DNA from: Amblyornis subalaris
Taxonomy: Eukaryota > Chordata > Aves > Passeriformes > Ptilonorhynchidae
Direction: 5' to 3'
Length of the DNA stretch: 64,000 nt
NCBI GenBank assembly: GCA_018881555.1
Contig: JACAXG010000026.1
Coordinates: 3,653,459 to 3,717,458 of the forward strand
Position 1 is the first letter of the stretch; the number at the start of each line of letters is the position of its first letter. The notes under the pieces are model-generated. The model saw only the letters and a list, made by a program, of their open reading frames with translations. It ran no database searches and was not told where the DNA came from. The position numbers and the translations under genes were made by a program. Below are positions 1-13,307 of this stretch, piece after piece.

Positions 1-927
1 CTGTATGGCTTTAAAAGCAGACCAGTTTTCNCTGTATTTCTAAAAGTCACACATTACTCAGTCTATTAAGCCACTGTGAGTATATATATGAGCATGTTTT
101 TGTCACAGCTTTTAATTTGTTTACTCTTATTTATCAGAACTTTTCACTGTCTTAATGTAATTTCTGGCAGCATATTAGCACTAACTGCCTTGTAGCTGAA
201 TTTTTCAGCTTCCATGCTGAGCAGAATCAGTTCTGCTTTCAGGCAAAGCTTTTCCANGGTGATTGACAGGAATGGATGGCAAGCAAAGTTCCAATTGAGT
301 GCTGTAGGAGCCATTAAAATGGTCATGCTGATTGTTATTTGGAATTACTAATAGTGCAAAGATTTGTGTTTCATTGCTGCACTGGTGGGTGGGCTTTGGG
401 GAGCTATCACAATACTGAAATCCCTTAGTGGTATGGNCCTGCATCTAGAGCTGAAAGATGTTTCCTTCCTCTGAGGGGCAGACAAGATAAGGGAGTTGAA
501 AATGTTTATGTGACTCATTATCCAAAAAAGAAATTAATGTTTTGTAAAGCTAAAAATTTCCCTGTAAGAACTGGAAGATCAGTGCAAATTTGTGTACCAT
601 GGGAATTTTAAGGAGATTTGCCTCTTTAGTTTTTCAAGACAGATGAGCTTAACACTTTAAATACCAAATAGCGAGCTGTTTTTTTCCCCATATTTGCAGT
701 AAGTAATGAGGATACAATGCCGTGATGGCACAAACCTCAACAAACTAGACTAGGACAGCATGATATATGCACTGTGGTTCTGACGTCATAAAGACACCAG
801 AAGAGATCTCTGCCTCTTTCCAAATGCTTTGGATCTAAATTTTAATACTTCCAATCATTTGGCTGTGTAGTACTTAGAAGTGAGAACATGATGGGCAAGA
901 GTCTGTCACATTTAGATATAACTAATT

Positions 928-940
928 AAAAAAAAAAAAA
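928..940. repeat. Poly(A)13 run
   Basis: Thirteen uninterrupted A residues. No retroposed body is recognisable upstream on the plus strand, so it is a simple homopolymer. Confidence 0.9.
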
Positions 941-3900
941 GAAAACTGAAAGTTTTGTTCTTAGATCAAGATACAACTTTATTGGAAGAGGTGTTACTTG
1001 AACAGAAGTTGAAGTCAATGATTCCTTCATTGACCTGAAGGAAAAGGGTCAGCTCTGTTGTCCCACCCTTTCTTAGATTAACCTAAGTAAAACGTACACA
1101 CACAATACCATTTGATGCTGAAGAAAACATCTGAGCTCTACTTTAGCTACCTATCTTTGGGTCAGGAATATTTTATACTTCTTTTTTTTTGTAGAGAAAA
1201 CAGCGAAGCAATCAAACAAAAAACCAGTTGATCTGACAAATACGAAATCTAACCTTCCTGTGACCACAGACATTCTAAAAATTACAGTCAAATGTTATTG
1301 CCCCCATCAGAGAGAGAACAGAGATACTGCTGGCTTAATGACCCATAACCGTATACTTATTTCACAGCTATGTAGTTTCTAGCACTCTGTTTGGCTGGAG
1401 AGATCTCATCTGAATAATGACTGCANAGTCATTTCTGCCAAACCACAGTGCTTCTGCATCTCTTCTCGCTCTGGATTTTCCACATGAGCCTGCTCCCCCT
1501 GGTACTGGCTGCTTGCTGATGTGCCCACCCCACCATCGCTCCTCCGTGCTCTACTGCGTCCATCATCGTGCCTGTCCACTTCTTTTGCAGATATTTAATT
1601 ATGGAAGAGCAGTAGTATGCTACAGCTGTATAATGGAACAGGAGGGCATTTAACCTGTCCCCACAAGAAAAAAGGGTAAAGTGATGTATTGAACAGAAAG
1701 GCACCAGGAAATTGTCAGAGCAGAAATGAGGTTAAAAATCCTGAAAGAGAGGTTTGTTGCCAGGATATGGCTGGGGAANTTTGATGGTGGTAGAAAGTCA
1801 GAGCCACATAAATATTCAATAAGCAATGCAGAGATGAAAGAAAGAATAATGTTTTCAGTAGCTACTTATAAGTTTGGCTCTTAGCAAGTTTTTAGTCCAA
1901 AACACAGCACTCTCCAGTAGGCAGAGCAGGATGCTGAGTAGTTGCTCAGATGCAGTTTGGGGAATATAAAAAATATGGAGTGTTGGAGTTGCCATCCCTT
2001 TTACCTACCCCGGAGCTTGCAGTATTGTCTTTGTGTCTGGAAAGCATGTTGTTCATCTCCTAAAGAAACAGAATTTGTAACACAAAGCTTGCAAAGATGT
2101 CCCTGTTATGAAAGGGAGAAGTTATTTTATGTTCTATCTGGGAAAAGTATTTCCTGAGCTGTGACATTGTGACAGCCAGCTGTCTTGGAGCTGGTATTTT
2201 AACTTTATTTCTTCCATTAACCGAGCAGCAGCTACCCACTGACTCATTTCACCTTTGGGTTGCACTTGTTTATAAGTTATTTATTTCCCTGACTTGTTGT
2301 CCTCCCTCTGCTTTCTCTCCCCTTTGCACTGCAATTTGCTCCTGTTGGCTTCTGGGCCAGAGAGAATATTTGTGTCAAAAGAGTAAATTGGTAGTCNCGG
2401 CTACTCCTCTGAGTTCCGCTCAAGAAGATGATGTAGGATTCCTTGGTCTATGAACTGAAATGAACCCAAAGTAGAGGAGATTCATTGCCAGAAGAAAAAT
2501 AAGGAAGCGCACATAAATGAGCAGAGTAACAATGAAAGATGAAATAATGGCTGTAAGGCTGGAAACCTAATCAGCTTCCAGAGTATGTTGAATTTTTAGT
2601 CATCACTACTTTGCTAACAACAACTTTGAATGGGAGTTGCTAAGAGAAAGGTTTTTGGGATGCTGTATGAATATGTTGTAGCTGGCATAAGGAAGCCCTG
2701 CTGTAAGACATTTTGAAAGGAATCTGGCATTATTCTTTTCCCTCTGCTATCCTCCCTCTTTTATATATTTCACTTTTTCCATTTTCTTTTCCATTATACT
2801 TTGCTTTTCCTCCTTACTTTCCTTGCCAATCCTCATTACAGTCCAGTGTTTTGTCTTTATAATGAGCCCAGTAAATCCTTTTCACACATAAAAACATACT
2901 CAATACAAATTATTCTGAATTGGGGGAGCATCTAGTGAGCTTTTATAAATCATTTAGATCCCAGACCTACCAGGTGCCAACCACCGTTTTCTCTTAGTTA
3001 CCTTGGTAGAGATGGGGTTGCTTAAAAGCCCACAGAACTAATAATAGCTGAGATTACAGCCCAAAGAGCGTGCAAGGAGCTATTTTCACTCCAGAGCTAA
3101 ATGTTTTCTTGTCTTTATCTGCATTGTCAACACAATAAGCCGTGCATGCATGTGTCTGTATATATACATGTATAAAGAAACAGAAAAACAGCAGCACAAC
3201 AACAAGTAAGCCTCCAGATAGGCATGGTATCCTTGTTCTGTTGTTGATCAGCAATATTCTCCTGCCTGTGAAAGAATGATTTGTGTCTTGGACCCTGTCC
3301 CGGTGGATCAGCACATCCATGGTAAATCCTGGTACGTCCTCTGGGGCATTTGCAGGATTCTGGGCTTTCCCACTGTGCCAGGCTGGCCACCGTTGCATGA
3401 CAAATCGGGAAACTCCAGCTGTGAAAATTATGGACTCAGTCAAACTGTCAATCCAGTCCTGAAAAGCACCTGCTGGCAGAAGTAACCTTGACAAATATTT
3501 GTTCTAAATGTGGTAATGTTTGCAGTCTGCAATAGAAGGATTTCAGTGGCAAGATGCTCGCTAAGCCTCTCCTACTGACACAATACACTGCTCCTATTAG
3601 TGTTTGGGAAACACCCATACTCAGCAGACACCACGTGTGATGTGGTGCTCACATTTCTTGGCAATTCTTGACTTTTGAGTTCAAAAAGCCTTGTGTGTGG
3701 TAGAATGAACACTGTTATTACGCTGAACTGAATGTACCATTTTCGTAATTGAAGCTCCACAAGAGTCCATGTTCTGTTTGAAATCCAACTTCAATTAACG
3801 TATCATAGTTAATTTTCATGCTCTGTGAAGTTCTTAGTATTATTTTTCCTTTCTTAAAGCTAAATTTATTTTAAATATATTCCAGATTTACCAGGACTTC

Positions 3901-5880
3901 ATTTTTAATAAATACATTAATTTTTAAGAATGTGCAAGTGCAATTGTTTGCATATGCTTTTCTAGTAATAAGAATATAGATGAAGAACCATCTTTTAAAC
4001 AAAGAAAGGGAAATGGAATAGCTACAGCATAACAATGTATAACCTTAAGGAATTCTGGTTTGAAGGTTTTAATGCCTGGAGTCTCCTTTTAAGACATCAG
4101 TGAGAAACACCAGGTTCAAGACTTTACATTCAGTTCACTTAGCTAGCCAACTTTTTTTAACCAAAAGTTACTTTTCTTTTTTCAAGAAAATTAAACAAAG
4201 CTTTTAATATTTTTAATCTGATGGATTTTTTGTGAGGCTAAACTAAAAAAGGATAATTTAATCTTCTGCTTTATGCTTTCCTGATTTCTCTTTTTAAATC
4301 AGTTTCTTTCTTATCCATAGCACTAGAAATAAGAACGTGAAAGACAAAGCAATCAAATATATATGTTTCAATAATATAATGGAAATTTTATACCTACTGA
4401 AAGTGTTTTCAGAACAGCCATGACTTTTTATGCCTACTTATGTTCTTGACTCATCCTTCTTCCAGGGTTACGATCCACATCGATTGCAGTTTTGTCATTT
4501 CAGACATGGCTTACAGTGCTTACTGCATGCTCAGATTTTTAGTTCTTTTTCTTTTTTTTTTCCCTGATTCGAAGAGGTGTTGATATATTATCACGATTCT
4601 ATCAAATATATGGAAGGTTTTAACAGCAGTCTGAAGAAATTAAAATTTGTTCTGAATAGCAGAATGGTCAGTGAAACAGATATCATTATTGTCAGATTAT
4701 TACACCTTGTAAGAAAGAATATAACACAAGTCTCTCTAGCTACACTGCTCCTCTCTGTTGAGGTATGTCAGGGCTGGATGCAGACAGTAAAGAGAGAAGT
4801 CAGCTTTGAAAGACATAACTTTGGAATCAAATTTCAGCCTTCACTCATAAATTCTTTCAGAGCAAAGAAAAAGAGGGCATCAAGTTGCACTATCATATGA
4901 AATTATTGCATTAATTCATTATTACAATATATCATAAAGCATCACAGTAGATAAACTGCTGGTGGATTAATAACATATGCCAATTGACTTCAGATTTTTC
5001 AAGGGCTCAGACCTGCATGACAAGAAAAGGAAAACGGTTTGTCACAGATGAGGAGTATGTGGGAATGGATGAAGGCTAATACCATAGCATTGTTTGGAAG
5101 CAATGTGAAAATTATACAGTCCATAGAGAGCTCATAGCAGGTAGCCTTACTGCTAAGCCATTCTGAAGATTTATGCAATTGCCTGCTATGGTTTCACTGA
5201 TAAAGCCATGTCAAAATATTATGGCTGTGAAATGTTTGTGTAGAAGCCACTCCTACATTTTGTCAGGCCATTCATAGGTAGAATGAGACAACTGGGACCA
5301 TACCTAGTCCATGTGTAATCTGTAATTATTACCTCAAATCTTTCGTCCATCTGGCAGGTTTTATTTTTTACACAGTAGATGGGTTTAATTATGAATGCAT
5401 GTGTATCAAAAAGGCCAAACAAAGGCTCAGAAAATCTTTTTTGACTACACTGTGTTTTCACTGAAGGTAATTGTTTGGCTGGATTTTTTCCTATGTATTT
5501 AAAACGTTATGATTATGGAAATACCCCTCAGTCTTGCAATGGTTTAATTTCATAATGGGTTGTATAACCTTTTCATTCTCAAAATAGAAGTTCCTGCAAT
5601 AAAGTAAAAATTTAGACTAGTCTGCTAGAAATGAAACTGCCACCCACAATATTTGTAATTTCAGGAAACATTCTTTGTTAGCAATGGAGCTGTGAGGGAA
5701 AAGAGAAGAAAACAAAGATCTGAACACAGGAATAGAAGGTCTTAACATCCCCTTAGTTATTATTCTGCACNGAGCATATTTATTTTAACATTGCAGTTGT
5801 CCGGCATTCATTAATGCATGATTGTAAAGCAAATTGGTAACAGAAAATTGATAGAACTCTCTCCAGATTGTGACAAAGGT

Positions 5881-5900
5881 TGTGCTGTTGTGCTGTTGTG
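5881..5900. repeat. Short 8-bp tandem repeat (TGTGCTGT)2.5
   Basis: Two full and one partial copy of TGTGCTGT. Confidence 0.8.
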
Positions 5901-8900
5901 AGGATTTCACCTGACAGTAACTGGAGTCTGGCAGTGCTGTGGGAGCTGGTGCAGGTTTGAGGGCTGATTCTTGCTCTGCCTTGGTGTGAGGAGTGTTTCT
6001 GCAGTACTGCAGTGATGACAGCTGCAGGGGCAAGTGTTGTAAGTAAGCTTGAGTCACTGGGATCTTTAATTCCTCTCTCACAACCATGCAAATAATTTTC
6101 TGGCCTTGATTATTTTAACTCATTGATCTCTGACAAGGAAATAGCAGAGACCATCCTTGTGGGCTATGCCTGTGGTTGTGTGGGGAACACCACTGGAACA
6201 NGCACACAAGTCCAGCTTTGGGGTGTATGTCACACTTGACTCTGGGACCAGTTTCAAGCTCTCTCATAAAGCCAGGCATCTCCTCCTGTAATTTTTCCAA
6301 TAATGGGCCAGTGCTGGTGGCAGCAGGCAGTGAGCAGTAGTATGAATAACACAGATGGTGGTACATCTGACAGTGTGTTATTCCACAATAAAAAAAATGG
6401 TTGTCATTTTTATGCTTGCCATTATGAAGCCACCTGTATTCAGTCTGCTCTTGGGCAATAGGAAGTCATGGGAAATATGAATCTGCTGTGCTGAGTGTTG
6501 AAAATGTATGCAGTCTATGTGTATGTGTACAGAGCTGTGCNCATAGACACATGTGACTCAGTGTGGGTAGATAGGCATGTTCAGAGGCATATGATGAAAA
6601 AGCATAGTGGTTTTTCCCATGGATAGCAGAATATTTTTAATTTTTAAATTTTTGGAAGCATTTGATCATATTTATTGGTTCTTAAGGGTTTTGTTTTTAA
6701 AACACTGTGTCATTTCCCCTGAAAAAAAATTCTTTCTCTGTGCTGTTGGGGGTGGGGTACTTATTTAATAATTATGGTTTAAAAAAAAAAGGAATTGTTC
6801 AGTATCNCACAGGATAAGAGAGATGCATAGCAGCTTGCAGCCATCAGTATGTTTGAATCCACTTTCCAGGCTGNGTAATTCTGGTGGACACAACTAACAT
6901 AAGAAACAAAACTACTATGCTTGGTATCATCAGTCCTGTCACTGACTGTGGTCCCCCACCCTCACCAGGTCTGTCCTGTATGAGAGGTTCATGAGAACAG
7001 CATGTTGCTTTCTCTGATAGTTTCTGTCAAGGAAGATTTTGACCCTGTGGACTCAGGTATTTTTGCATCACNTTAGTCTGTTAAAAAGGACTGGAGTCTG
7101 ATGATGTCTGTGATGTAATACTAAGACAATAGTCATGATTCCTAAGAAGTGGCTCTTTTTTAGTCATAAAATAATAGTAAGTGTTTCCTTATTTAAAGGG
7201 AAAACATAAAAATTATGAACAATCCAGAAAGAAGAAACAGCACAAAGAAAAATCCNGTCATTTGGCTCAGCTGCTTCTATAGATGGACAACATTTAGAAG
7301 ATAAATACAAGGTAGGCCTGCCAATCCCTCTTCAAGAAAATATTCAAATAATTAATTAATATGTTAAATAAATCATGGGAATTTTGACCCTCAAAACCAA
7401 AGGTTTTCTGGAGGACAACCTAAAATGTTTGCATTTTACACATTGTCAGCAAGATCAGATCTCACCCTTGCAAAGAAGGTTATCTTTGTTCTCAGTCCAG
7501 AAAAGGTTTTCTAGATTTCTTCAGTACAGAAAACCTCCACATCTGGGAGGTTACATCTGGGTCCTCAGTGGGAAGTTCTCTGCTCTTTTTTTAAAGGTCT
7601 GGATGTGTACCTGCTGTTGCTANTCCTTGAAAATTCCTCAGTCTCTGTCTCGCAGCAGGTGATGCACCTGCTTTCTCCTCCCTGACAGCCCACTTTGAGG
7701 AGAAAAATCATTGCATCTGTACAAATGCCACATGGACATGGAGGTAAGGATCCATCCAGGGGCCAGTGTACACAACCCCAGCCTGCCTTTTGGCAAACAT
7801 GTGGTACCTTTGCATGGAGGTACCAGCAGCAAATTAAGCTGACACTTCTCCCACTACAGCTATGACATAGGAGAGCGATGACACCAGTGCAAACTTTATG
7901 ATCTATTTTNGGTTTGGAGACACTGATTTGTCTTTTTTATACTGGTAAACAGTTTTCATATCCTAAATAAGGTAACAAGACTGTAGGGGTTCTTTTTTCA
8001 GATTTTTATTTGCTTTCCTGAAAGGAACATCTCTGACCAAAGTGGCATAAAAAAACCCTCAAAATCAAATTAAAGTTAAAAACATTTTCGTTTACAATCA
8101 TTTCTTAAGATTATGAGGCTTTCACTGTGTCATGGCTTTGTTTTTAACCATTTATCTGCCTGAGTATAAAATGACAGCTACAGGCTTCTCTTAATTCATA
8201 TGTTTCTGAAAATTCAATAGCAAGAAATCGATAGAGAGAAACAAGTACATGAATTAAGATTCAGCATACAAGCCTTTACTTGTGTATTGAACTCAGGGAG
8301 GTGATAGTCACCTGAGGAAATTAATAGTTCGATAGGACAACATAACTGCTTCTTTCATCTTGCACTTTGCAGGAATGGCATGTTGTCCTCTTCACCCCAG
8401 TCCCTAGAAGCCCCCCAAAAGAAATGCCTTATAGCCCTTAAGAAATCTTCCCTTAATATTTCGATAAGTTTCAAAACTATTTAACTGCATTTGCAGTGGT
8501 GCAGACGCGAAGCAACATGAAGGATAAGCCTCCACCTTAGAAATAATCGTGAACAATGAACATCTCCGTGGTCAGGAGATCATGAATAAGTTACTAAAAT
8601 GTCTAATGACAGGCAGGATAATCAGAGAGCTCAGTCTATTCACTGTAGGTTTTGTAAAACTATTTTTACCAGCTTAGGCCATTGGCATGACTGTGTGAGG
8701 TGTGCATTTGAAAGCCTTGTTACAGGAATCAAAAGTGATGGATGCTGATAAGCATTTGCAGTATTTTTTTCGATAATGATTCTGTGTCCAGAAGAGGCTT
8801 GAGTAGATATCAGTAAATTATTTGAAAGCTCCCATAAGACCTGGTTCAATCACTGTCAAAAGCAACAGCACTCCTTCTTTTAGTCTTTCAAATGTGAAAC

Positions 8901-9135
8901 TTTGATTTGGTTCTGAACTATTTGTCTGGGACATGGCTTGATGTATTTGAAAACTGTCATAGTATATGTGGGCATGACCAAACCTCAACAGAAAGCTAGT
9001 GCTGGTCTGATGTAGAGTCTAGATAACTAGACAGAATGAGAGATCTCTACTAAGTTTATTTAATCAGTAAAGAAAACCCTCACACAGTATTTAAAAACTT
9101 GTTACAACTGCATTTAGTATTTCCTTTTCCCTGGA

Positions 9136-9151
9136 CACAGAATCACAGAAT
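9136..9151 (-). mobile_element. Possible CR1 3'-terminal octamer remnant
   Basis: Two tandem CACAGAAT octamers occur here, the same plus-strand signature that opens the clear CR1 copy at 36 kb. The bases that follow do not clearly match the CR1 tail. It is either a very decayed or extremely short CR1 end, or a chance match. Confidence 0.25.
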
Positions 9152-9168
9152 AGAGTTATTTCAAACGA

Positions 9169-9182
9169 AGAGCTTAAGCTCT
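9169..9182. repeat. 14-base perfect palindrome
   Basis: AGAGCTTAAGCTCT, about 18 bases after the possible CR1 octamers. No function is assigned. Confidence 0.7.
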
Positions 9183-12072
9183 CGTGTCTGAGTTGGACTC
9201 ATTTCCCTGAAGCGAGTATTATTTCCTTTCATTGAAATTATTTGACTTAAATTTATGCTGGGTCTACAGTGGGATATAGCTTTGTGTGTACAAACTCTAT
9301 TGTGGCCAAAAGTGTAAGTTCAGCTTACCTGGAAAAGAACGTATATCCAACCTTTGAACCGGCCCAAGTTAGTCTCAGTGTCAGTACATTAACTGTAGTA
9401 GGCCAGAGAGCAGAACGGGCTATCCTTCCTGTAGTTTGCCTGGTCTGTGCACTCAATTCCACATTTTATCTCTACCCATAACCATACCCAAGCTGGTTAG
9501 CTTAAGAGTAACTTGGAGATTGCTGAAAAAATTCTTATTGCATCTTTATTTGTTACATAGTGTTTCTCTTTTTAATAGAAACCCACTAAAAGTCGTCTAG
9601 TCAAAAAAGTGTTGTGATCATTTTGTCTTCAGATATGGTTGTGTGTCTCTTTTCTCACACCAAGTAGACTCAAACCTATTGGGCTGACCCAGTCAAAACT
9701 GAACACAATTCATAAATTTGAAAGTTGTTAATGCTTCAGAGCTGTTTGGAAATTTTAGTCTAGGGGGTGGGAAAGAGAAACTCTGTAATATCCTTGACTG
9801 AAAAAAAATACTAAAGCATGAGCTCATACTACACCAGACACCAGAGAATCCACAGAGGAGATGTTCATTTAAGCAGTTCCACTCCCAGAGAAAAGCTTGC
9901 ATTGGAGTTTACATCATCCTAGACGTGAAAGTCGATAAAACTTAATCCAAGGAAACCAAGCCTCATTAGTTCTACTTTTTTTTTTTTTCCAGAACAGCAA
10001 TCTTAGGTCAGATTTTCTGGCTACGTTATTCTGTGAAAAGAGTGGTTAATAATGTATGAGATGGTAAAATAATAATTGAAGTAACATTAGTACCACAATT
10101 ACAATAAATTAAAAATGGTACAGTGTTTTTTTTCTAAATGTTTTTGGGGATAGCTTTGATATAACCCTGTGTCGCAAGGCCATATCTAGCTTATGTTTAA
10201 ATTTAAAGCTTTAATCCTGTCTGTGTTTAGCTTTAAAACATCANGGGCTAAATCTCCAAATCTTCTTATCTTCAAAATTATGTCAGCAGCTATGACAAAA
10301 TGACATCTGTTCAGAAGCTGTAACAAGAATTCGCGTTACTTGACACTGGGTTCAGTCCCGTGGCAGAGCAATGTCTCCCTCTCACATACAAATGCAGCAA
10401 GTCCTCTGCTGAATGGGCATAATTCAGCCAGCAACCATACTTATTAATGCTCAATAATTGCTATCTGCTGCTTCTATTCCAGTGAAAAATGTGGTTTTTA
10501 GATTTACATTGGTCAGAGGAATGTGAGACCCTTTGCCCAGAAACAGGGTGGGGCAATACTTTTGGGGTTTTTTTCAATTTCCAGAACTTGAAGGTTGGAG
10601 AACTGCGTGGCAAAAGCGCCTGCTATCTCTCCTTGCCATTCCTTGTGTGCATTTAGTGTGTCAGAAACGCTCTGCTGCTGCAGCTAATGCTGAGCAGAGA
10701 TTGATTGCGGGCTGTTGTTCCACAAGACATGGCTGAGGCAAATTAATAGCTCCTTGCTACTGAAAGGGNGTGGGAGCCTCATTCCCACCTTTCCTATTCC
10801 CCCTGGTAATCCTGGGCCTGGGCTCCTGCTCCTTAACTTGTCTGGGGAATTAACCCCGTGGTTTCCTCGGACCCCCCACATGTATCTTTCTTTAGAGGGG
10901 TTAAGGGATGGCGAGCCATTCCCGCAAAAACCTGGATGCCTCTCTGGGGAAGGGGAGGAGGGAGAGCAGGATGGGCCCTTCCCCTCACGGGAGCAATATG
11001 CTTTGGATGAGCTAAGCTGTCCCTGGAGCTGCTTCCCCGTCTGCTAATGGCACATCTGGCCAGTAGTGCCTCTGAATCAGGGCTTTGCTTTACGCAGAGC
11101 CAGGCTGCTCGCTCTGGTGTAATCCAACACTCCAAACAGCACGACAGCTCCCGTGGTTCAGCTNTCCAGCAATGGCTTTCCATAGGCACAGCTTCCCACT
11201 CCTGCTTTCTGCAGCCGAACGTAGTGACAGTAACTGGTAACAGCAAAAAGTAGGGTGAGATTTCACAGATGTGTTCCCCCCCATGAACCAGTAACATTTT
11301 TGTAGCCTCTGAAGTGCCACATGTTGCTCCTCAGACATTTCTGCTTCTCCATGGGCTCCAGCAGTGCTGTTTTTCTGGTCTCCCCAAGCCCTGAGGCCAA
11401 GCAGTGTCAGTCTGTTGTGTGCGACAGAATGGCAGGAGCATCACCTCTGGTCGTCCCTGCTATCTCCCGCTGCGGAAAGGGATATTTGCTTCTTCCAAGA
11501 GTGCCTGTGAGACTGGAACAGCAATCTATGGGCCTCTGGGGCCAATTCCCAGGTGCCACTGCTGTCTGTGACCTTAAAACTACTCATTGTCTTTTTTTGG
11601 GNATTAATGGAAGTTTCCTCACTTCCAAATCACAGTAAGAGTTTTGTCTTGTGTATCTGGAAGTCTCTAGTACTTCTCACATAAGTGCAGACATTCTTAT
11701 TTCATGATTTCTGTCAAACCAGATGTTATCAGCTTGCAACCTATATTTCACCGGTCCCAAACTGTAATCTAGCACTGCTAAATATGGAGAAAGGTCTGGC
11801 TTTAGAGTGGTTTTCCAAGTTTTGTATTTAGATTTTCAGCAGCTTATGTCAGAACATGTAATTTGCTGAAAATTGCATAGTCATACCCACTATTTTGGGG
11901 ATAGTGGGTAGCAAAAATAGCTGTTGAACTGAAGTATTGTCTAGTAAGGCTGACTAGAAGAAGTGAATCTAAATAATCTTGTACAAGGACATACTCCCTT
12001 ACAACCAGTATAAAAATGTCAACCACTACCTGCTATTTTTCTTCTAAAAAAAAGAGCTCCATTCATGGTTCA
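9183..12072. other. Non-coding block with GC-richer patch at about 10540-11560
   Basis: The patch at 10540-11560 is distinctly richer in G and C than its surroundings and therefore open in several frames on both strands, including 154 minus-strand codons at 10833-11297. CpG density is low and the simultaneous opening of frames argues against a gene. The remainder is AT-rich with no identified content. Confidence 0.65.
9976..9988. repeat. Poly(T)13 run
   Basis: Thirteen uninterrupted T residues with no recognisable retroposed sequence beside it. Confidence 0.9.
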
Positions 12073-13065
12073 TTTTTTGCTGTAAAATATCTTTTGTATA
12101 TTTGAAATGAACATAGAGCCTTGTAGCCTTCTTTTTATAGTTTTCTTTTGTTTCAGTTCCTAATAGATTTCAGAATTTCTTTCAGATATCTTTATTTCCA
12201 ATGCTTTGCAATCATCCGACTTATCCTATTCAGAAGAATTCATTTNATATTTCATGGTCTCATCCTTAGAGCTTCCTAGGTCATTCCTGACACTTGAGAT
12301 GTCAGGAAAAAAATCAGTTTCAGTTATCTGCCTTTGGCATATCATTGTATGTAATAAGCGAGTTTTTATACACTTATTTTNTACTTTATTAACCCCCCCT
12401 CATTTAATGATCATGACGGGTACAGAGTCTCTTGATCCTTGATTTTGTTTGCTGTTTCTTGAAGCTTCAAGAAAAAGGAGAACTTGCCCATTCACTTTAG
12501 CACTTAGTTCTTCACATCCCTTCAATAATTTGTTGAGATGATTTCTATGCCTTTCTGATAATTTCTCCAGTGGCTTTATTGCACCTTGCAAATTCTAGTG
12601 GGCCAAGGACTGGCANGTTCTTAACCCACAAAAGCATGTTTTCTCCTTTGAGATTATTCTGAGTTTTATCCTTTCTTATTCCTATTCAGGAATGTCATGC
12701 ATAATCTGCTTTAATGGTCATGAACTCTGCCCTTGGTACATTTAACAAATTCCTGCTGTGTTGAAAAAATTTATGCAGCTCTTTCTTTTCACTAAGGGAT
12801 ATTGCCTTGGCATGTTCCTTTTGCAGCAGCATGTGCAATCTTTTACAGACTCCAGCTTTGCACAGCATATGATATTCTTTTCATCAGATGCCTCATCTTG
12901 TAGCATTTCGGATGAATTATTTGATTTCTGGGCTCTTTCTATCGACTGTTCCTGGTTGATTCACTCAGAAAGACTTCCTGCTTTGTCAAGTTGGGTCTTT
13001 TCTTTGGATGAAATTGTAGTTCCAGATTCAGTATGGTTTCTTACTCCTCCTTTATTTTTTCCCAT
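12073..13065 (-). pseudogene. Coding-like relic, unrecognised hydrophilic protein
   Basis: Read on the minus strand, this kilobase looks like decayed coding sequence. From an ATG at 13065-13063 (MGKNKGG...) one frame runs 34 codons to a TGA at 12963-12961, then 72 more to a TAA at 12744-12742. A second frame takes over near the residues KLESV and runs to a TGA at 12697-12695. A further frame spans 12597-12073 with only three internal stops (12402-12400, 12228-12226, 12162-12160). The peptides are rich in K, E, S, N and Q, with helical stretches such as SEKKELHKF and LEKLSERHRNHLNKLL, as in a coiled-coil or nuclear protein. A 147-codon plus-strand frame at 12758-13201 is rich in F, S and L, as the antisense of such sequence would be. 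I could not name the family. It could be a processed pseudogene or mobile-element ORF. A caution is that a purine-rich strand has few T-initial stops by composition alone. Confidence 0.33.
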
Positions 13066-13263
13066 TCTGAAATGGATTTTCAGATATTCAGACAGTCAAG
13101 TGCTTTTAAACAGAGAACAACATGGTGGGGAAAAAAAAGTCAAAACACAACTCACTTTGCTTTATACTGAGTACGTCTTTATTTTTGGGGGTTTTTTATA
13201 AGCGATTTTCATATTTAGTCTCTTTTGCCTGCATTGACTTGAAAATTTTTAAGGAAATTCAAG

Positions 13264-13307
13264 TATGTCAGGAAAGTCATAGCTGTATGTCAGGAAAGTC
13301 ATAGCTG
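13264..13307. repeat. 22-bp perfect tandem duplication
   Basis: TATGTCAGGAAAGTCATAGC followed by TG occurs twice in immediate succession (13264-13285 and 13286-13307) with no difference between copies. Identity implies a recent slippage or duplication event, and the copy number may vary between individuals. Confidence 0.95.

Larger units (their letters stand above)
1..9135. other. AT-rich non-coding block, no gene seen
   Basis: Apart from the poly(A) run and the 8-bp tandem repeat, nothing was recognised. Short frames lack domains or codon-like texture. The longest, 146 codons on the minus strand at 3054-3494, is within chance expectation for the window. Non-coding AT runs are interspersed with pyrimidine-rich tracts (for example 2740-2830). 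Confidence 0.7.

Noticed and set aside
3054..3494. 146-codon minus-strand open frame with a hydrophobic segment
   Set aside because: A frame of this length is expected about once by chance in 64 kb of this composition. No domain, family or coherent splice context was found, and the hydrophobic stretch comes from T/A-rich simple sequence.
10833..11297. 154-codon minus-strand open frame, the longest in the window
   Set aside because: It lies in a GC-rich patch where opposite-strand and other frames are also open, and its composition is erratic with no recognisable motif.
12758..13201. 147-codon plus-strand open frame
   Set aside because: Its F/S/L-rich content looks like the antisense of the more protein-like minus-strand reading, so it is treated as a shadow.
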